From positions 1 through 54,818 of the forward strand of contig JAILHD010000034.1 in assembly GCA_024696155.1 (NCBI GenBank): a DNA stretch of 54,818 bases, read 5' to 3'. A model generated the notes under the pieces. It was given only the letters and a program-made list of their open reading frames with translations, searched no databases and was not told where the DNA came from. Origin of the DNA: Treponema sp. (GTDB lineage Bacteria > Spirochaetota > Spirochaetia > Treponematales > Treponemataceae). The position numbers and the translations under genes are program-made. Every line of letters starts with the position of its first letter. The first letter of the stretch is position 1. Shown in pieces: positions 36,603 through 45,681 of the stretch.

Positions 36603-37955
36603 TTAGTTGTTAGCAAACAAATCTTTGAAAGAAAGTTTGTCACCTTTAGTAACTTTAACTTCTTTGTAAAGTTCGTCGTAAAGTTTGTTTTCTTTTGTAT
36701 CGTCAATAAGATACTCTTTAGCACGAGCATCAGAGTAGTGCTTTTTAACTTCTTCTACAGACAATCCGCTGTCTTCTGCAATTTTCTTGTACTGTTCTTC
36801 GATTTCTTCTGGAGTAACGCTGATGTTGCGTTCGCGAAGAAGTGAATCAACGATGATTCTAGATTTAAGCATTTTTTCGCTGTCACCAGTCCACTGTGTA
36901 AGCATAGCTTCTTTTGTCTGGCCACTAGCTGTTACCATTTTTTCAAGCTGTTCAGGTGTTGTCTGGAACTGCTGAGCCATCATTCTCCAGCGTCCGTCAA
37001 GTTCTGCATTGAGCATAGAAGCTGGAATGTCGAACTTGTTCTTTTCTACAAGCTGTTCAAGAAGTGAGTTGTTCTTCATTTCACGAACACGGCGGTTCTT
37101 TGCAGCTTCCATGTTGCGGCTGATGTCAGCTTTCATGTCTGCAAGAGTTTTGTATTTAGCATTGCAGTCCTGTGCAAAGTCATCATCCAAAGCTGGAAGA
37201 TCGCGAACTTTTACAGCAGTAACAGTAACTGAAAGTTTTACTGTTTTTCCTGCAAGGTCAGAATCTTCGTAATCTTTCTTGAAAGATTTTGTGATTTCTT
37301 TAGTTTCGTCTTTCTTCATACCGATGATTTCGTCATCGATTTTGTAAAGGTTTTCACCAGTTCCTACTGTGAATACGTAATCCTGGCGTTTTGAATTTGC
37401 AACTTCTTTTCCATCGTCACCGATTTCTGAATAGTTGATTGTTACGATATCGTCTTTTGCAACAACAGGATCTTTTTTGTCGATTACCATTGCGTTGCGT
37501 TCCTGCATAGCCTTGAGTTCGTCGTTCAAGTCTGCATCAGAAACTGTAACCTGTGGTTCTTTTACTGTAATTCCAGAGAAGTCTTTTACAGATACTTTTG
37601 GGAAAACATCGTAAGTTACTGTATATGTAAGGTCTTTTGTTACGTCCAATTCAGGAGCTTTATCCATAACTGGCTGTGCGTATGGAAGAGGACGGTTGTC
37701 TGTTTCTTTTTCGAAAATCTCGTTCAATGAAGAATCAATGAGCTCTCCGAGTGCGTCAGCCTTAAGGGAATCACCATATTTGCGCTCAAGAACATTTGCT
37801 GGTACGTGACCTTTGCGGAAGCCAGGAATCTGTGCATTTTTTACATACTTTGACAAAGTAGATTTGTAAGACTGCTCAACGTCAGCTTTTGCGATTGTTA
37901 CTGTCAGTTTTACTGCAGATTTTTCCAAGTTTGTGAATTCTTTTGTAAGTTTCAC
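36603..37955 (-). CDS. tig: Trigger factor
   Basis: KLTKEFTNLEKSAVKLTVTI; IPGFRKGHVPANVLERKYG; GTG start at 37955 after AGGGGUU preferred over the longer ORF. Confidence 0.93.
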   Translation of the reverse strand: MKLTKEFTNLEKSAVKLTVTIAKADVEQSYKSTLSKYVKNAQIPGFRKGHVPANVLERKYGDSLKADALGELIDSSLNEIFEKETDNRPLPYAQPVMDKAPELDVTKDLTYTVTYDVFPKVSVKDFSGITVKEPQVTVSDADLNDELKAMQERNAMVIDKKDPVVAKDDIVTINYSEIGDDGKEVANSKRQDYVFTVGTGENLYKIDDEIIGMKKDETKEITKSFKKDYEDSDLAGKTVKLSVTVTAVKVRDLPALDDDFAQDCNAKYKTLADMKADISRNMEAAKNRRVREMKNNSLLEQLVEKNKFDIPASMLNAELDGRWRMMAQQFQTTPEQLEKMVTASGQTKEAMLTQWTGDSEKMLKSRIIVDSLLRERNISVTPEEIEEQYKKIAEDSGLSVEEVKKHYSDARAKEYLIDDTKENKLYDELYKEVKVTKGDKLSFKDLFANN

Positions 37956-38017
37956 GATGGTAACCCCTATAAATAAAATTAACTGCACACGGGCAGTAAA
38001 GTTCAAAATACCAAAAA

Positions 38018-38056
38018 AAAAGCGGTTCAGACTTTATCTGAATCGCTTTTCTTGAT
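38018..38056 (-). terminator. Terminator of the tRNA cluster
   Basis: AAAAGCGATTCAGATAAAGTCTGAACCGCTTTTTTTTT on minus. Confidence 0.7.
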
Positions 38057-38060
38057 TTAG

Positions 38061-38132
38061 AGCGGAAAACGGGAGTTGGACCCGCGACATCCACCTTGGC
38101 AAGGTGGCGCTCTACCACTGAGCTATTTCCGC
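38061..38132 (-). tRNA. tRNA-Gly(GCC) copy 1
   Basis: Minus GCGGAAATAGCTCAGTGG..CACCTTGCCAAGGTG..GTTTTCCGC. Confidence 0.95.
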
Positions 38133-38167
38133 AAAGCTTTATGCGTTTTCAGGTCTCTGAAAAGTAG

Positions 38168-38239
38168 AGCGGAAAACGGGAGTCGGACCCGCGACATCCA
38201 CCTTGGCAAGGTGGCGCTCTACCACTGAGCTATTTCCGC
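38168..38239 (-). tRNA. tRNA-Gly(GCC) copy 2
   Basis: Near-identical to copy 1, one base different in the T arm (gagttgg vs gagtcgg). Confidence 0.95.
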
Positions 38240-38275
38240 AAGATTATTTCCTTTGCAATGTCCAGGAAAGACAAT

Positions 38276-38355
38276 TGCGAGAGGAGGGACTTGAACCCTC
38301 ACGCCGAAGCACTAGATCCTAAGTCTAGCGTGTATGCCAATTTCACCACTCTCGC
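38276..38355 (-). tRNA. tRNA-Leu(TAG)
   Basis: Class II tRNA with variable arm; loop CTTAGGA. Confidence 0.92.
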
Positions 38356-38382
38356 GTGATTTTTAAGGCCAAGCCTTCTTTA

Positions 38383-38455
38383 TGAGCGACCGGGGGATCG
38401 AACCCCGGACCCACAGATTAAGAGTCTGTTGCTCTACCAGCTGAGCTAGTCGCCC
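38383..38455 (-). tRNA. tRNA-Lys(CTT)
   Basis: GGGCGACTAGCTCAG..CAGACTCTTAATCTG..GGTTCGATCCCCC. Confidence 0.93.
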
Positions 38456-38559
38456 GAAGTGATTAGTAATATAACAAATCAGCGCATTTTGTTCAAGGGG
38501 TTGAATCTTGATTTTTCAAAAATTGTTGATTTTTTTTTACAGCGTTACAACCGCTGTTC

Positions 38560-38634
38560 TGCGTCTGAGAGGACTTGAACCTCCTACCTTCGGTTTCGAA
38601 GACCGACGCTCTGATCCAGATGAGCTACAGGCGC
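38560..38634 (-). tRNA. tRNA-Arg(TCG)
   Basis: GCGCCTGTAGCTCATCTGG..TCGGTCTTCGAAACCGA..GGTTCAAGTCCTC; one C-A mismatch in the acceptor stem. Confidence 0.88.
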
Positions 38635-38646
38635 ATTGCAGAAAAA

Positions 38647-38688
38647 TCTGCTTAAAAAAAAACGAACAGATTAAGCTGTTCGTTTTAG
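38647..38688 (-). terminator. Terminator after tRNA-His
   Basis: AAAACGAACAGCTTAATCTGTTCGTTTTTTTTT on minus. Confidence 0.7.
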
Positions 38689-38761
38689 GGTGCCTAGTCG
38701 GGATCGAACCGACGACAACCAGATCCACAATCTGGCGCTCTACCGCTGAACTATAGGCACC
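38689..38761 (-). tRNA. tRNA-His(GTG)
   Basis: GGTGCCTATAGTTCAG..CCAGATTGTGGATCTGG..GGTTCGATCCCGACTAGGCACC. Confidence 0.93.
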
Positions 38762-38901
38762 GTACTTGTCGTTAAGACTTGTAAATATTAGCAGATTTTT
38801 GCTTTTCAAGTCAATGGTAGTTTACGCAATTATTAGAAAAATTATGAAAATTTTGCATTTGTTTTAGAATATTTTTTTATGTAAAAAATCCAAAATTTTT
38901 C

Positions 38902-38928
38902 TAAACCTTTTATTTCAGATACCGATGA
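38902..38928 (+). promoter_or_regulatory. Sigma28 (FliA)-like promoter for the flgN-like/flgK/flgL operon
   Basis: TAAA-N15-ACCGATGA against consensus TAAA-N15-GCCGATAA. Confidence 0.65.
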
Positions 38929-38980
38929 ATAAGTGAAAGACCGTACCGTCAGGGAAGGGGCAGCGGATTCTGGAGATTTT

Positions 38981-39409
38981 ATGAACAAAGAATTTGAAAA
39001 ATTATTAAAGAAAGAAGCAGAGATTCTTGATCAGATTTCTTCTAAGCAGATTGAAATGCGAAAAGCTGTAAAAGAAAAAAACTGGAATAATCTTATGGCA
39101 TTGATTACTGACGTAAACGTTTTGTCAGATTCTTTTAAAACACTAGATGCTTCCAGAGATAAAATTCAAGCATCTATACAGCGCGATGAACTTTCTTCTT
39201 ATAAAAATTCTTTGTCAGATCTTAGAACAAAACTTCTTAAATGCAAGGCAGAAAATAAGGCTTTTGCAAGTTATGTAAACATCAGCCGTAGTTTTGTTCA
39301 GCAGGTTGTAGAAAAAGCACTGCCTCAGTCACGAAATAAAAATTATTCAAGAAACGGAAACATCGTTCAGCCACAGCCACAGAGTGTTGTGGTTAATCAG
39401 CTTTTTTAA
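38981..39409 (+). CDS. FlgN-like flagellar chaperone candidate
   Basis: Small helical protein directly upstream of flgK; ATG after TGGAGATTTT. Confidence 0.65.
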   Translation: MNKEFEKLLKKEAEILDQISSKQIEMRKAVKEKNWNNLMALITDVNVLSDSFKTLDASRDKIQASIQRDELSSYKNSLSDLRTKLLKCKAENKAFASYVNISRSFVQQVVEKALPQSRNKNYSRNGNIVQPQPQSVVVNQLF

Positions 39410-39415
39410 TAGTTG

Positions 39416-39475
39416 GAAAAGCTAAAAAATTGCTGCATCGCAATTTTTTTTAACGCTTTGCTATTAAACACCGCG
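39416..39475 (+). repeat. Hairpin family element, copy C, upstream of flgK
   Basis: AAAGC-T-AAAAAATTGC..GCAATTTTTTTT-AAC-GCTTT-GCTATTAAA. Confidence 0.6.
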
Positions 39476-39512
39476 GACTCTGACCGGTCTGCTTACACAG
39501 GAGAATAAAAAA

Positions 39513-41387
39513 ATGGGATCAACTTTTTCTGGAATTGAACTTGGAAAACGCAGCATTATGGCTCATACAGATGCCATCACAACTGCAGGTCATAATATTT
39601 CAAATGCAAATACAGAAGGCTATTCACGTCAGCGTGTTCAGATGAAGGAATTTGATCCTTTGTATAAACCTGATCTTGAACGTGCAGAACGTGCCGGAAT
39701 GATTGGACAGGGTATTGATACTCAGAGCATCAACCGAATCCGTGATGAACTTCTGGACGGCAGAATTGTTGCACAGGCTAATCAGGAAAGCTACTGGCAG
39801 ACAAGAAGTGATTATTACACAATGCTGGAACAGATTTATAACGAACCGGCTGATATTTCTATCCGTTCAAATATGGATAAATTCTGGGAAAGCTGGCAGG
39901 AACTCAGCATGAATCCTGAAAGTCAGGCGGCACGTCAGGCTGTAGTTACCCGCGGTGTTACTTTGACAGATTCAATTAAAAACCGCTGGGAAGGGTTGAG
40001 CGGTGTTGCAAATATTATTGACGGCGATATTGAAGCTACAATGCGTCAGGTTAATTCCATTACAGCGCAGATTGCAGAAGTAAACGGTGAAATCGTGCGT
40101 TCAAAGGCAATGGGAGATAATCCTAACGATTTAATGGATCGCCGCGATCTTCTTGTTGATAAACTCAGCCAGCTTATCAATGTAACTACTGACCGCCGTG
40201 ATTCAGATGAGTTTGAAGTTCACGTAGACGGAAAAATTCTTGTTCAGGGCAGTGTGGCACGCGAATTTGCACTTACACCAAAATTTGATGACACCGGCTA
40301 TTCAAAGCTTATCTGGGCAGATACAGGAAGCGATGCTCACTTTAGCGGCGGAAAACTTGGCGCTCTTGTAGAACTTCGTGATGTGGATATCCGTAAGGAA
40401 ATTCAGAGTCTTAACACAATGACAATGAACTTTTCTGACCTTGTAAACGACGTTCACCGCAATGCCGTTGGCGCAAACAAGGTAACAGGCCTGGATTTCT
40501 TTGTTCAGCACTCTTTTGTAGAAAATGCAAACGGTAATTTTGACCGTGATGGTGACGGCGAACTTGATACATCATATATCTTCCGTTTTACAGGAAATAA
40601 TGCCCTTGATTTGCAGCAGCAGGTTGGCTTTGAAGGCGTTATGAAGCTTAGCGGAGCAAACGGTGATGTAGAAATTCCTTACTATCATACAGATACTGTA
40701 GAAACTGTAATTGCCAGAATTAATGACAGCACAAGTGAAGTAAAGGCTTACCTTGATAAAAATAATCACCTTGTTTTGAAGGGAACAACAGCCCTGAATG
40801 AGGAAAATCCTGATTTTGTTATCCGTCATGTAGAAGATTCAGGTTACTTCCTTGCAGGCTATGCCGGAATTCTTCGCGGCGCAGGAGATGCTTCTGCTTA
40901 TGATTTTGCTCAGGCTGATGCTGTTATGGCACTTGCAGAGGGAAGTCAGTATGCAGTAAGTCCTGTTTATAACCCTTCTGCCTACGTAGAAGTAAATCCT
41001 GAAATCAGAAATGACGTTATGTCTGTGGCTGCTGCCTACAGTGACAGTAGTGCCGGGGCAGCGGCTGGAGACGGTCGTGCCGCAGTAGAAATTGCAGCAA
41101 TCCGCAATTCTCAGGTAATGGTTGGCGGCCTTAAGACTTTTGATGATTATTTTGCAGATGCTGTAACAAATGTTGGTCTTATGGGCGAACAGGCAGAAAT
41201 GAATCTTATGAGCCAGAATGCGATTATGGATGACCTTCGCGGACTCAGAGATTCAATCAGCGGTGTAAATATTGATGAAGAACTTGCAGATATACTTAAG
41301 TTCCAGCACGGCTACAATGCCGCTGCAAAGTTTATCACGGTTTGGGATAACCTGGTTGATACAGTAATCAACCGCTTGGGAGTTTAA
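39513..41387 (+). CDS. flgK: Flagellar hook-associated protein 1
   Basis: MGSTFSGIELGKRSIMAHTDAITTAGHNISNANTEGYSRQRV; C-terminal heptad region. Confidence 0.95.
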   Translation: MGSTFSGIELGKRSIMAHTDAITTAGHNISNANTEGYSRQRVQMKEFDPLYKPDLERAERAGMIGQGIDTQSINRIRDELLDGRIVAQANQESYWQTRSDYYTMLEQIYNEPADISIRSNMDKFWESWQELSMNPESQAARQAVVTRGVTLTDSIKNRWEGLSGVANIIDGDIEATMRQVNSITAQIAEVNGEIVRSKAMGDNPNDLMDRRDLLVDKLSQLINVTTDRRDSDEFEVHVDGKILVQGSVAREFALTPKFDDTGYSKLIWADTGSDAHFSGGKLGALVELRDVDIRKEIQSLNTMTMNFSDLVNDVHRNAVGANKVTGLDFFVQHSFVENANGNFDRDGDGELDTSYIFRFTGNNALDLQQQVGFEGVMKLSGANGDVEIPYYHTDTVETVIARINDSTSEVKAYLDKNNHLVLKGTTALNEENPDFVIRHVEDSGYFLAGYAGILRGAGDASAYDFAQADAVMALAEGSQYAVSPVYNPSAYVEVNPEIRNDVMSVAAAYSDSSAGAAAGDGRAAVEIAAIRNSQVMVGGLKTFDDYFADAVTNVGLMGEQAEMNLMSQNAIMDDLRGLRDSISGVNIDEELADILKFQHGYNAAAKFITVWDNLVDTVINRLGV

Positions 41388-41475
41388 AATGTCAACTCTG
41401 CACAGCAAAGTTGATGTTTCGGTAAAAAAGTTAAGATAATGTAAGGCGGTTTGCGACCGCAACAGGAGGCTTAAA

Positions 41476-42720
41476 GTGCATCGTATCAGCAGTCAGATGA
41501 ATAATAATAATACTCAGAGCAATTTACGCATTCAGGAACATAAATTGAACCGCGCAAATAATCAGCTTGGAAGCCAGCAGAAAATTCAGCAGCTTCGTGA
41601 TGATCCGATTGCTGCAGGACATCTTGTGCGCTATCAGTCTTATCTTGACCGCGTAAACACTTTTGAAAAAAATGCTGCAACTTTGAGCGATAGTTTTAAT
41701 CTTCGCGAAACTTATATGACAGATTCTCTTGAAATCATGCAGAGAGTTCGTGAGCTTGCCGTAACCGGAGCAAACGGTATTTACACAAAAGATGACCTTA
41801 AGAATATGGCGACTGAAGTTGATGAGCTTTTAAAACAGCTTATTCAGAATGCAAACGCTGTTTCTTCTGATGGAAACTCAATTTTTGCCGGAACAAACAC
41901 AAAGGCAACAGCATTTGAAGTTGATATGGGAAACGTTGAAGGGGCTGGAAGCGCATTGATTCAGAATGTACGCTACAACGGCAACATTCAGGTAAATAAG
42001 ATTGAAGTTGATGAAGGAAAATACCTTGATAACGACAATGCCGGCGTAAGAACTTTCTGGGCAGAAAATCAGCAGGTTTTTGGTGGCCGCGACGGTTCTC
42101 AGTGGCAGGCAAATGCAGATTCAATTATCAGCGTGGATGGTGTTCAGATAAAAATCAATCAGGGTGATAATATTTACGCCGTAGTTGGAAAAATCAACGA
42201 AAGTAATGCTGCAGTAAAGGCTAGTGTAGACCCTGTACGCCATAGCCTTAATCTTACAACAACAGATGCACGCCAGCTCTGGCTTGAAGATATTCAGGGA
42301 AATGCTTTGAACGAACTTGGAATTATCAAGGATTCTTCTCAGCGTCCTCCATATAATCTTGGAGACAGCACCCGTGTAAGCGGCGGTTCACTTTTTGACA
42401 CTGTAATTGCCTTCCGTAATGCTCTTCTTGCAGGCGACAGTGAGTCAATAGGCGGACGAGTGCTTGGAAGTCTTGATCAGGGAATCGGAAACCTTGTAAC
42501 AAGAATTGCTAAAAATGGTTCTGAATATGAGCGTGCCCAGCTGAATATTACACGTAACTCAAAGCTTGCTCTTGATGTAAACAGTCAGATCAGCCGCGAA
42601 GGTGACCTTGACTTTACAAAAGCCATTACAGACCTTAAAATGCTCGACTACACAAATCAGGCTACCTTAAGTCAGGCTGGTAAAATGTACAGTTCAACTT
42701 TGTTGAACTATATGCGCTAA
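41476..42720 (+). CDS. flgL: Flagellar hook-associated protein 3
   Basis: GTG start after AGGAGG; HRISSQMNNNNTQSNLRIQEHKLNRANNQLGSQQKIQQLRDDP. Confidence 0.93.
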   Translation: MHRISSQMNNNNTQSNLRIQEHKLNRANNQLGSQQKIQQLRDDPIAAGHLVRYQSYLDRVNTFEKNAATLSDSFNLRETYMTDSLEIMQRVRELAVTGANGIYTKDDLKNMATEVDELLKQLIQNANAVSSDGNSIFAGTNTKATAFEVDMGNVEGAGSALIQNVRYNGNIQVNKIEVDEGKYLDNDNAGVRTFWAENQQVFGGRDGSQWQANADSIISVDGVQIKINQGDNIYAVVGKINESNAAVKASVDPVRHSLNLTTTDARQLWLEDIQGNALNELGIIKDSSQRPPYNLGDSTRVSGGSLFDTVIAFRNALLAGDSESIGGRVLGSLDQGIGNLVTRIAKNGSEYERAQLNITRNSKLALDVNSQISREGDLDFTKAITDLKMLDYTNQATLSQAGKMYSSTLLNYMR

Positions 42721-42740
42721 TTATAACTCACACAAAGTGT

Positions 42741-42789
42741 GGAAAACCTAAAAATTGCTTTCGCAATTTTTTTAACGGTTTGCTATAAA
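42741..42789 (+). repeat. Hairpin family element, copy D, upstream of fliW
   Basis: AAAACC-T-AAAAATTGC-TTTC-GCAATTTTTTT-AAC-GGTTT-GCTATAAA. Confidence 0.6.
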
Positions 42790-42837
42790 TCAAGAGGCTG
42801 CATAGCAGCCTCACTCAAGTAAACAAAGGATGAATTT

Positions 42838-43281
42838 ATGGAAGTTCTAACAAGAGAAAAAGGTAAAGTGGATGTTGCCGCCGAAAATCTTCTTACAATT
42901 CCAGAAGGTTTATTTGGTTTTGAAATGTATTCAAAATACGCTCTTATTGATTCTGAATACATGCCGTTTATCTGGCTGCAGTCTTGCGAAGATTCAAATC
43001 TTGCATTTTTGATTGTAGATCCTTTCAGAATCTGTGCTGACTACGAAGCAGATATTGATGATGAAACTCTTGCAAAAATCGGAATTGAAAAACCGGAAGA
43101 TATTATCATAATGGCGATTGTTACAGTTCCTAGTAATGGTTCACCTATTACAGCAAACCTTCAGGGCCCTCTGGTAATTAATAAAAAGAACCAGAAGTGC
43201 ATGCAGGTTGTATTGAACGATAACCGCTGGAGCACAAAGTTTGACATCATGAAGGCTCTTGAGCAAAAAGGAGAACAATAA
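42838..43281 (+). CDS. fliW: Flagellar assembly factor FliW
   Basis: [11 protein letters not shown], next to csrA. Confidence 0.93.
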   Translation: MEVLTREKGKVDVAAENLLTIPEGLFGFEMYSKYALIDSEYMPFIWLQSCEDSNLAFLIVDPFRICADYEADIDDETLAKIGIEKPEDIIIMAIVTVPSNGSPITANLQGPLVINKKNQKCMQVVLNDNRWSTKFDIMKALEQKGEQ

Positions 43282-43535
43282 TGTTAATCCTTTCAAGAAA
43301 AATTGATGAAAAAATTAAAATTGGCGATAACATTACAATTACTTTGATTGATGTTCACGGAGATCAGGTAAAAATTGGTGTTGAAGCTCCAAAAAATGTA
43401 AAAGTTTTCCGCCAGGAAGTTTTTGACGCTATTCAAAGCGAAAATAAAGTTGCTGCTGTGGAAAATAAGAGTCCTACAGAAGAAAAATCGGCAATTGCTG
43501 CCGTTAGTGCACTTTCTAAGTTGTTAGGGAAATAA
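43281..43535 (+). CDS. csrA: Carbon storage regulator CsrA
   Basis: [47 protein letters not shown]. Confidence 0.97.
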   Translation: MLILSRKIDEKIKIGDNITITLIDVHGDQVKIGVEAPKNVKVFRQEVFDAIQSENKVAAVENKSPTEEKSAIAAVSALSKLLGK

Positions 43536-43539
43536 TTTT

Positions 43540-43634
43540 TTGACATGGATAAGCACGGATGTTCTCGGATATAAAAAATAAGGAAAATCTATCCGTGTTT
43601 CGTCCGTGTGAATCCGCGCACATCCGTGTCTAAA
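43540..43634. repeat. Intergenic ATCCGTG/CACGGAT palindromic repeat, copy 2
   Basis: GACATGGATAAGCACGGATGTTCTCGGAT...CTATCCGTGTTTCGTCCGTGTGAATCCGCGCACATCCGTGTC. Confidence 0.75.
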
Positions 43635-43641
43635 AAAAGAA

Positions 43642-44319
43642 TTATGAGTTTTGCGATAATTTAACTTCTGCCTCGCTGGCACGAAGGTAAACAGGACCAT
43701 CATAATCTGCAAGAGGCTTTTTGCCGTCTTCAATCATTTTTTCTGTAATCTGGAACATGCTTTCTGCACTCAATGCCTGAACTTTCGGGCAGAAAACTTT
43801 AGCTTTTAAACCGTTTTCTGAAAGCTGCTTGCAGAAAACTTCGTTGTCTGTTCCGCAAACAAAAATCTTTTCAAATTGATTTGCTTTTTCTACAATTGCA
43901 GGGATTTCGTAATCTCCGTCGGTAAGAATTTCTTTTTCACCGTCTGAAAGGTTTGCATAAAAACGGTCTTTTTTGGCATCAATTCCGCAAAGAACTGGAA
44001 GTCCTGATTCCAGATATGGCCATGCGTGAATTTTAAGAGATGAAATTGCGTAAAGAGGAGTATTATTTGCAAGTGTTAATGCCTTCAGCACAGAAAAACC
44101 GAGTCTAAGTCCTGTAAAACTTCCTGGTCCTGCTGTAACACATGTATAATCTAATTCTTTTGCAGTTATTCCCACTTTTTCTAGTACGTAATCAACTGCA
44201 TTTACTATTGTTTCTGACTGTTTCATGCCAATGTCGTAAACTGCGGCACACATGTTATCGTCATTTTTTGCGGCTACAATAAGTCTTGTAACTGCACAAT
44301 CTATAGCCAGAGCTTTCAT
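43642..44319 (-). CDS. tsaB: tRNA threonylcarbamoyladenosine biosynthesis protein TsaB
   Basis: TCVTAGPGSFTGLRLGFSVLKALTLANNTPLYAISSL. Confidence 0.93.
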   Translation of the reverse strand: MKALAIDCAVTRLIVAAKNDDNMCAAVYDIGMKQSETIVNAVDYVLEKVGITAKELDYTCVTAGPGSFTGLRLGFSVLKALTLANNTPLYAISSLKIHAWPYLESGLPVLCGIDAKKDRFYANLSDGEKEILTDGDYEIPAIVEKANQFEKIFVCGTDNEVFCKQLSENGLKAKVFCPKVQALSAESMFQITEKMIEDGKKPLADYDGPVYLRASEAEVKLSQNS

Positions 44320-44750
44320 TTAATGTCTCCGTTATTCCAGTTTTCAATTTCGATTGTCCGGTCGTCACCTTCGCCCGGAGTAATTCTTAATAATATTGTT
44401 TTTTTAGGCAGTTCGTCCATGATTTTTTCGCTCCATTCGATGATTGAAACGCCGTTTCCGTAAATCATGTCGTCTGTGCCAAGGTTGATAAAGTCGTCGC
44501 CGCCTTCAAGACGATAAACGTCCATGTGGTAAAGAGGCATTTTGCCTGAATATTCGCTGATCAGACAAAAAGTAGGGCTTGTAATTGTGTCTGTTACGCC
44601 CAGAGCCTTTGCAATTCCTTTTGTAATTGTGGTTTTTCCTGCTGCAAGAGTGCCCTGCATGGCAATAACGTCACCTTTTTTTAAAAGGGAGCCGATTTTT
44701 TCGCCAAGGGCGATAGTCTCGTTAGCGGAGTGAGTTGTAAATGTTAACAT
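44316..44750 (-). CDS. tsaE: tRNA threonylcarbamoyladenosine biosynthesis protein TsaE
   Basis: LAAGKTTITKGIAKALG P-loop, SPTFCLISEY, HMDVYRL. Confidence 0.93.
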   Translation of the reverse strand: MLTFTTHSANETIALGEKIGSLLKKGDVIAMQGTLAAGKTTITKGIAKALGVTDTITSPTFCLISEYSGKMPLYHMDVYRLEGGDDFINLGTDDMIYGNGVSIIEWSEKIMDELPKKTILLRITPGEGDDRTIEIENWNNGDIK

Positions 44751-45010
44751 TGAGGGAGTCTGCCTTCTAATTCTTCTGTTAAAATAAATTCAGTAAGCGC
44801 TTTTTTTACTGGCAAAAGAGGATAATTTACAGGCTTAATGAATTGAATATTAATAATTCGTTTGCCCATTGGATTTACTTCAATTGTAAATAAAATCCTG
44901 GCGTTTTCGGTTGCGGTTGGCAGCTCAATCACTGCATCGCACGTATACTTACGCAGATAAAATATCTGACCTTCTTCGCGCTGTAGATTTTGTAATTCAA
45001 GCACCTTCAT
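44744..45010 (-). CDS. Conserved hypothetical protein
   Basis: 88 aa, overlaps tsaE start by 7 nt. Confidence 0.65.
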   Translation of the reverse strand: MKVLELQNLQREEGQIFYLRKYTCDAVIELPTATENARILFTIEVNPMGKRIINIQFIKPVNYPLLPVKKALTEFILTEELEGRLPQC

Positions 45011-45059
45011 GTCCTTTCATTTTACTCCAAAAAGTTAGTATTCACAAGTTTAAATACTT

Positions 45060-45650
45060 TTAGAAATGTAATGCCTGTGAAATTGCTGTTAATCTTGGAC
45101 AGATTTCGTATTCAGACAAATCTCCTATAAGGACAGTATCATTATTTTGCAGAGCCTGCTCAAAATCAAGTAAAATCTGAGAAAAATCTGCAAAAAAGTC
45201 TTTAAAATTCATTCCGTTGATTGTTATTTCTTTGAAAGTGTCTGGGAATAGGGAAGCAAGTGTTGCCACGTGGCAGAATTCATCAATGTGATCTGCAAGA
45301 TTTTTAATTGATTCAACAACCTCTGAATTCTGACCATTCTGCAAAGCTACGGGAACTTGTTCCATTTTTTCTGAAAGACTTGTAAAAAGCACAGAAAGAT
45401 TTTCAAATGCTTCCTGAATTGAACCTTTTGTAACTACAGAAAATTCAAATTTTGTATTTTTACCAAGTTCTTTTGAAGCTTCTTCATCAAAAATATCTGC
45501 TGTAATCTGTTTTCCGTCTACTGTGATTCCAATTACAGCGGCTTCGTTTTCTTCGCAGGTTTTCTCAAAAGATTTAAGAACATCACCTACTGTCTGCTCG
45601 TCTTCTATCTGAACTTCTACGTTCTGACCGTTTATAAAAAATTCTACCAT
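45060..45650 (-). CDS. Hypothetical protein in the flagellar cap locus
   Basis: 196 aa directly downstream of fliD; beta-rich N-terminus then helical C-terminus. Confidence 0.75.
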   Translation of the reverse strand: MVEFFINGQNVEVQIEDEQTVGDVLKSFEKTCEENEAAVIGITVDGKQITADIFDEEASKELGKNTKFEFSVVTKGSIQEAFENLSVLFTSLSEKMEQVPVALQNGQNSEVVESIKNLADHIDEFCHVATLASLFPDTFKEITINGMNFKDFFADFSQILLDFEQALQNNDTVLIGDLSEYEICPRLTAISQALHF

Positions 45651-45681
45651 AATTTCCTCTTAATTTATTTATCGGAAGATT

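Noticed and set aside
38560-38634. tRNA-Arg as a pseudogene because of the C4-A69 mismatch
   Set aside because: All other stems, the anticodon arm and the T loop are intact; one acceptor mismatch is not enough.
38508-38809. Two ORFs across the tRNA cluster (LRGLEPPTFGFEDRRSDP, SSGSERRSSKPKVGGSSPL)
   Set aside because: Typical spurious translations of tRNA genes.
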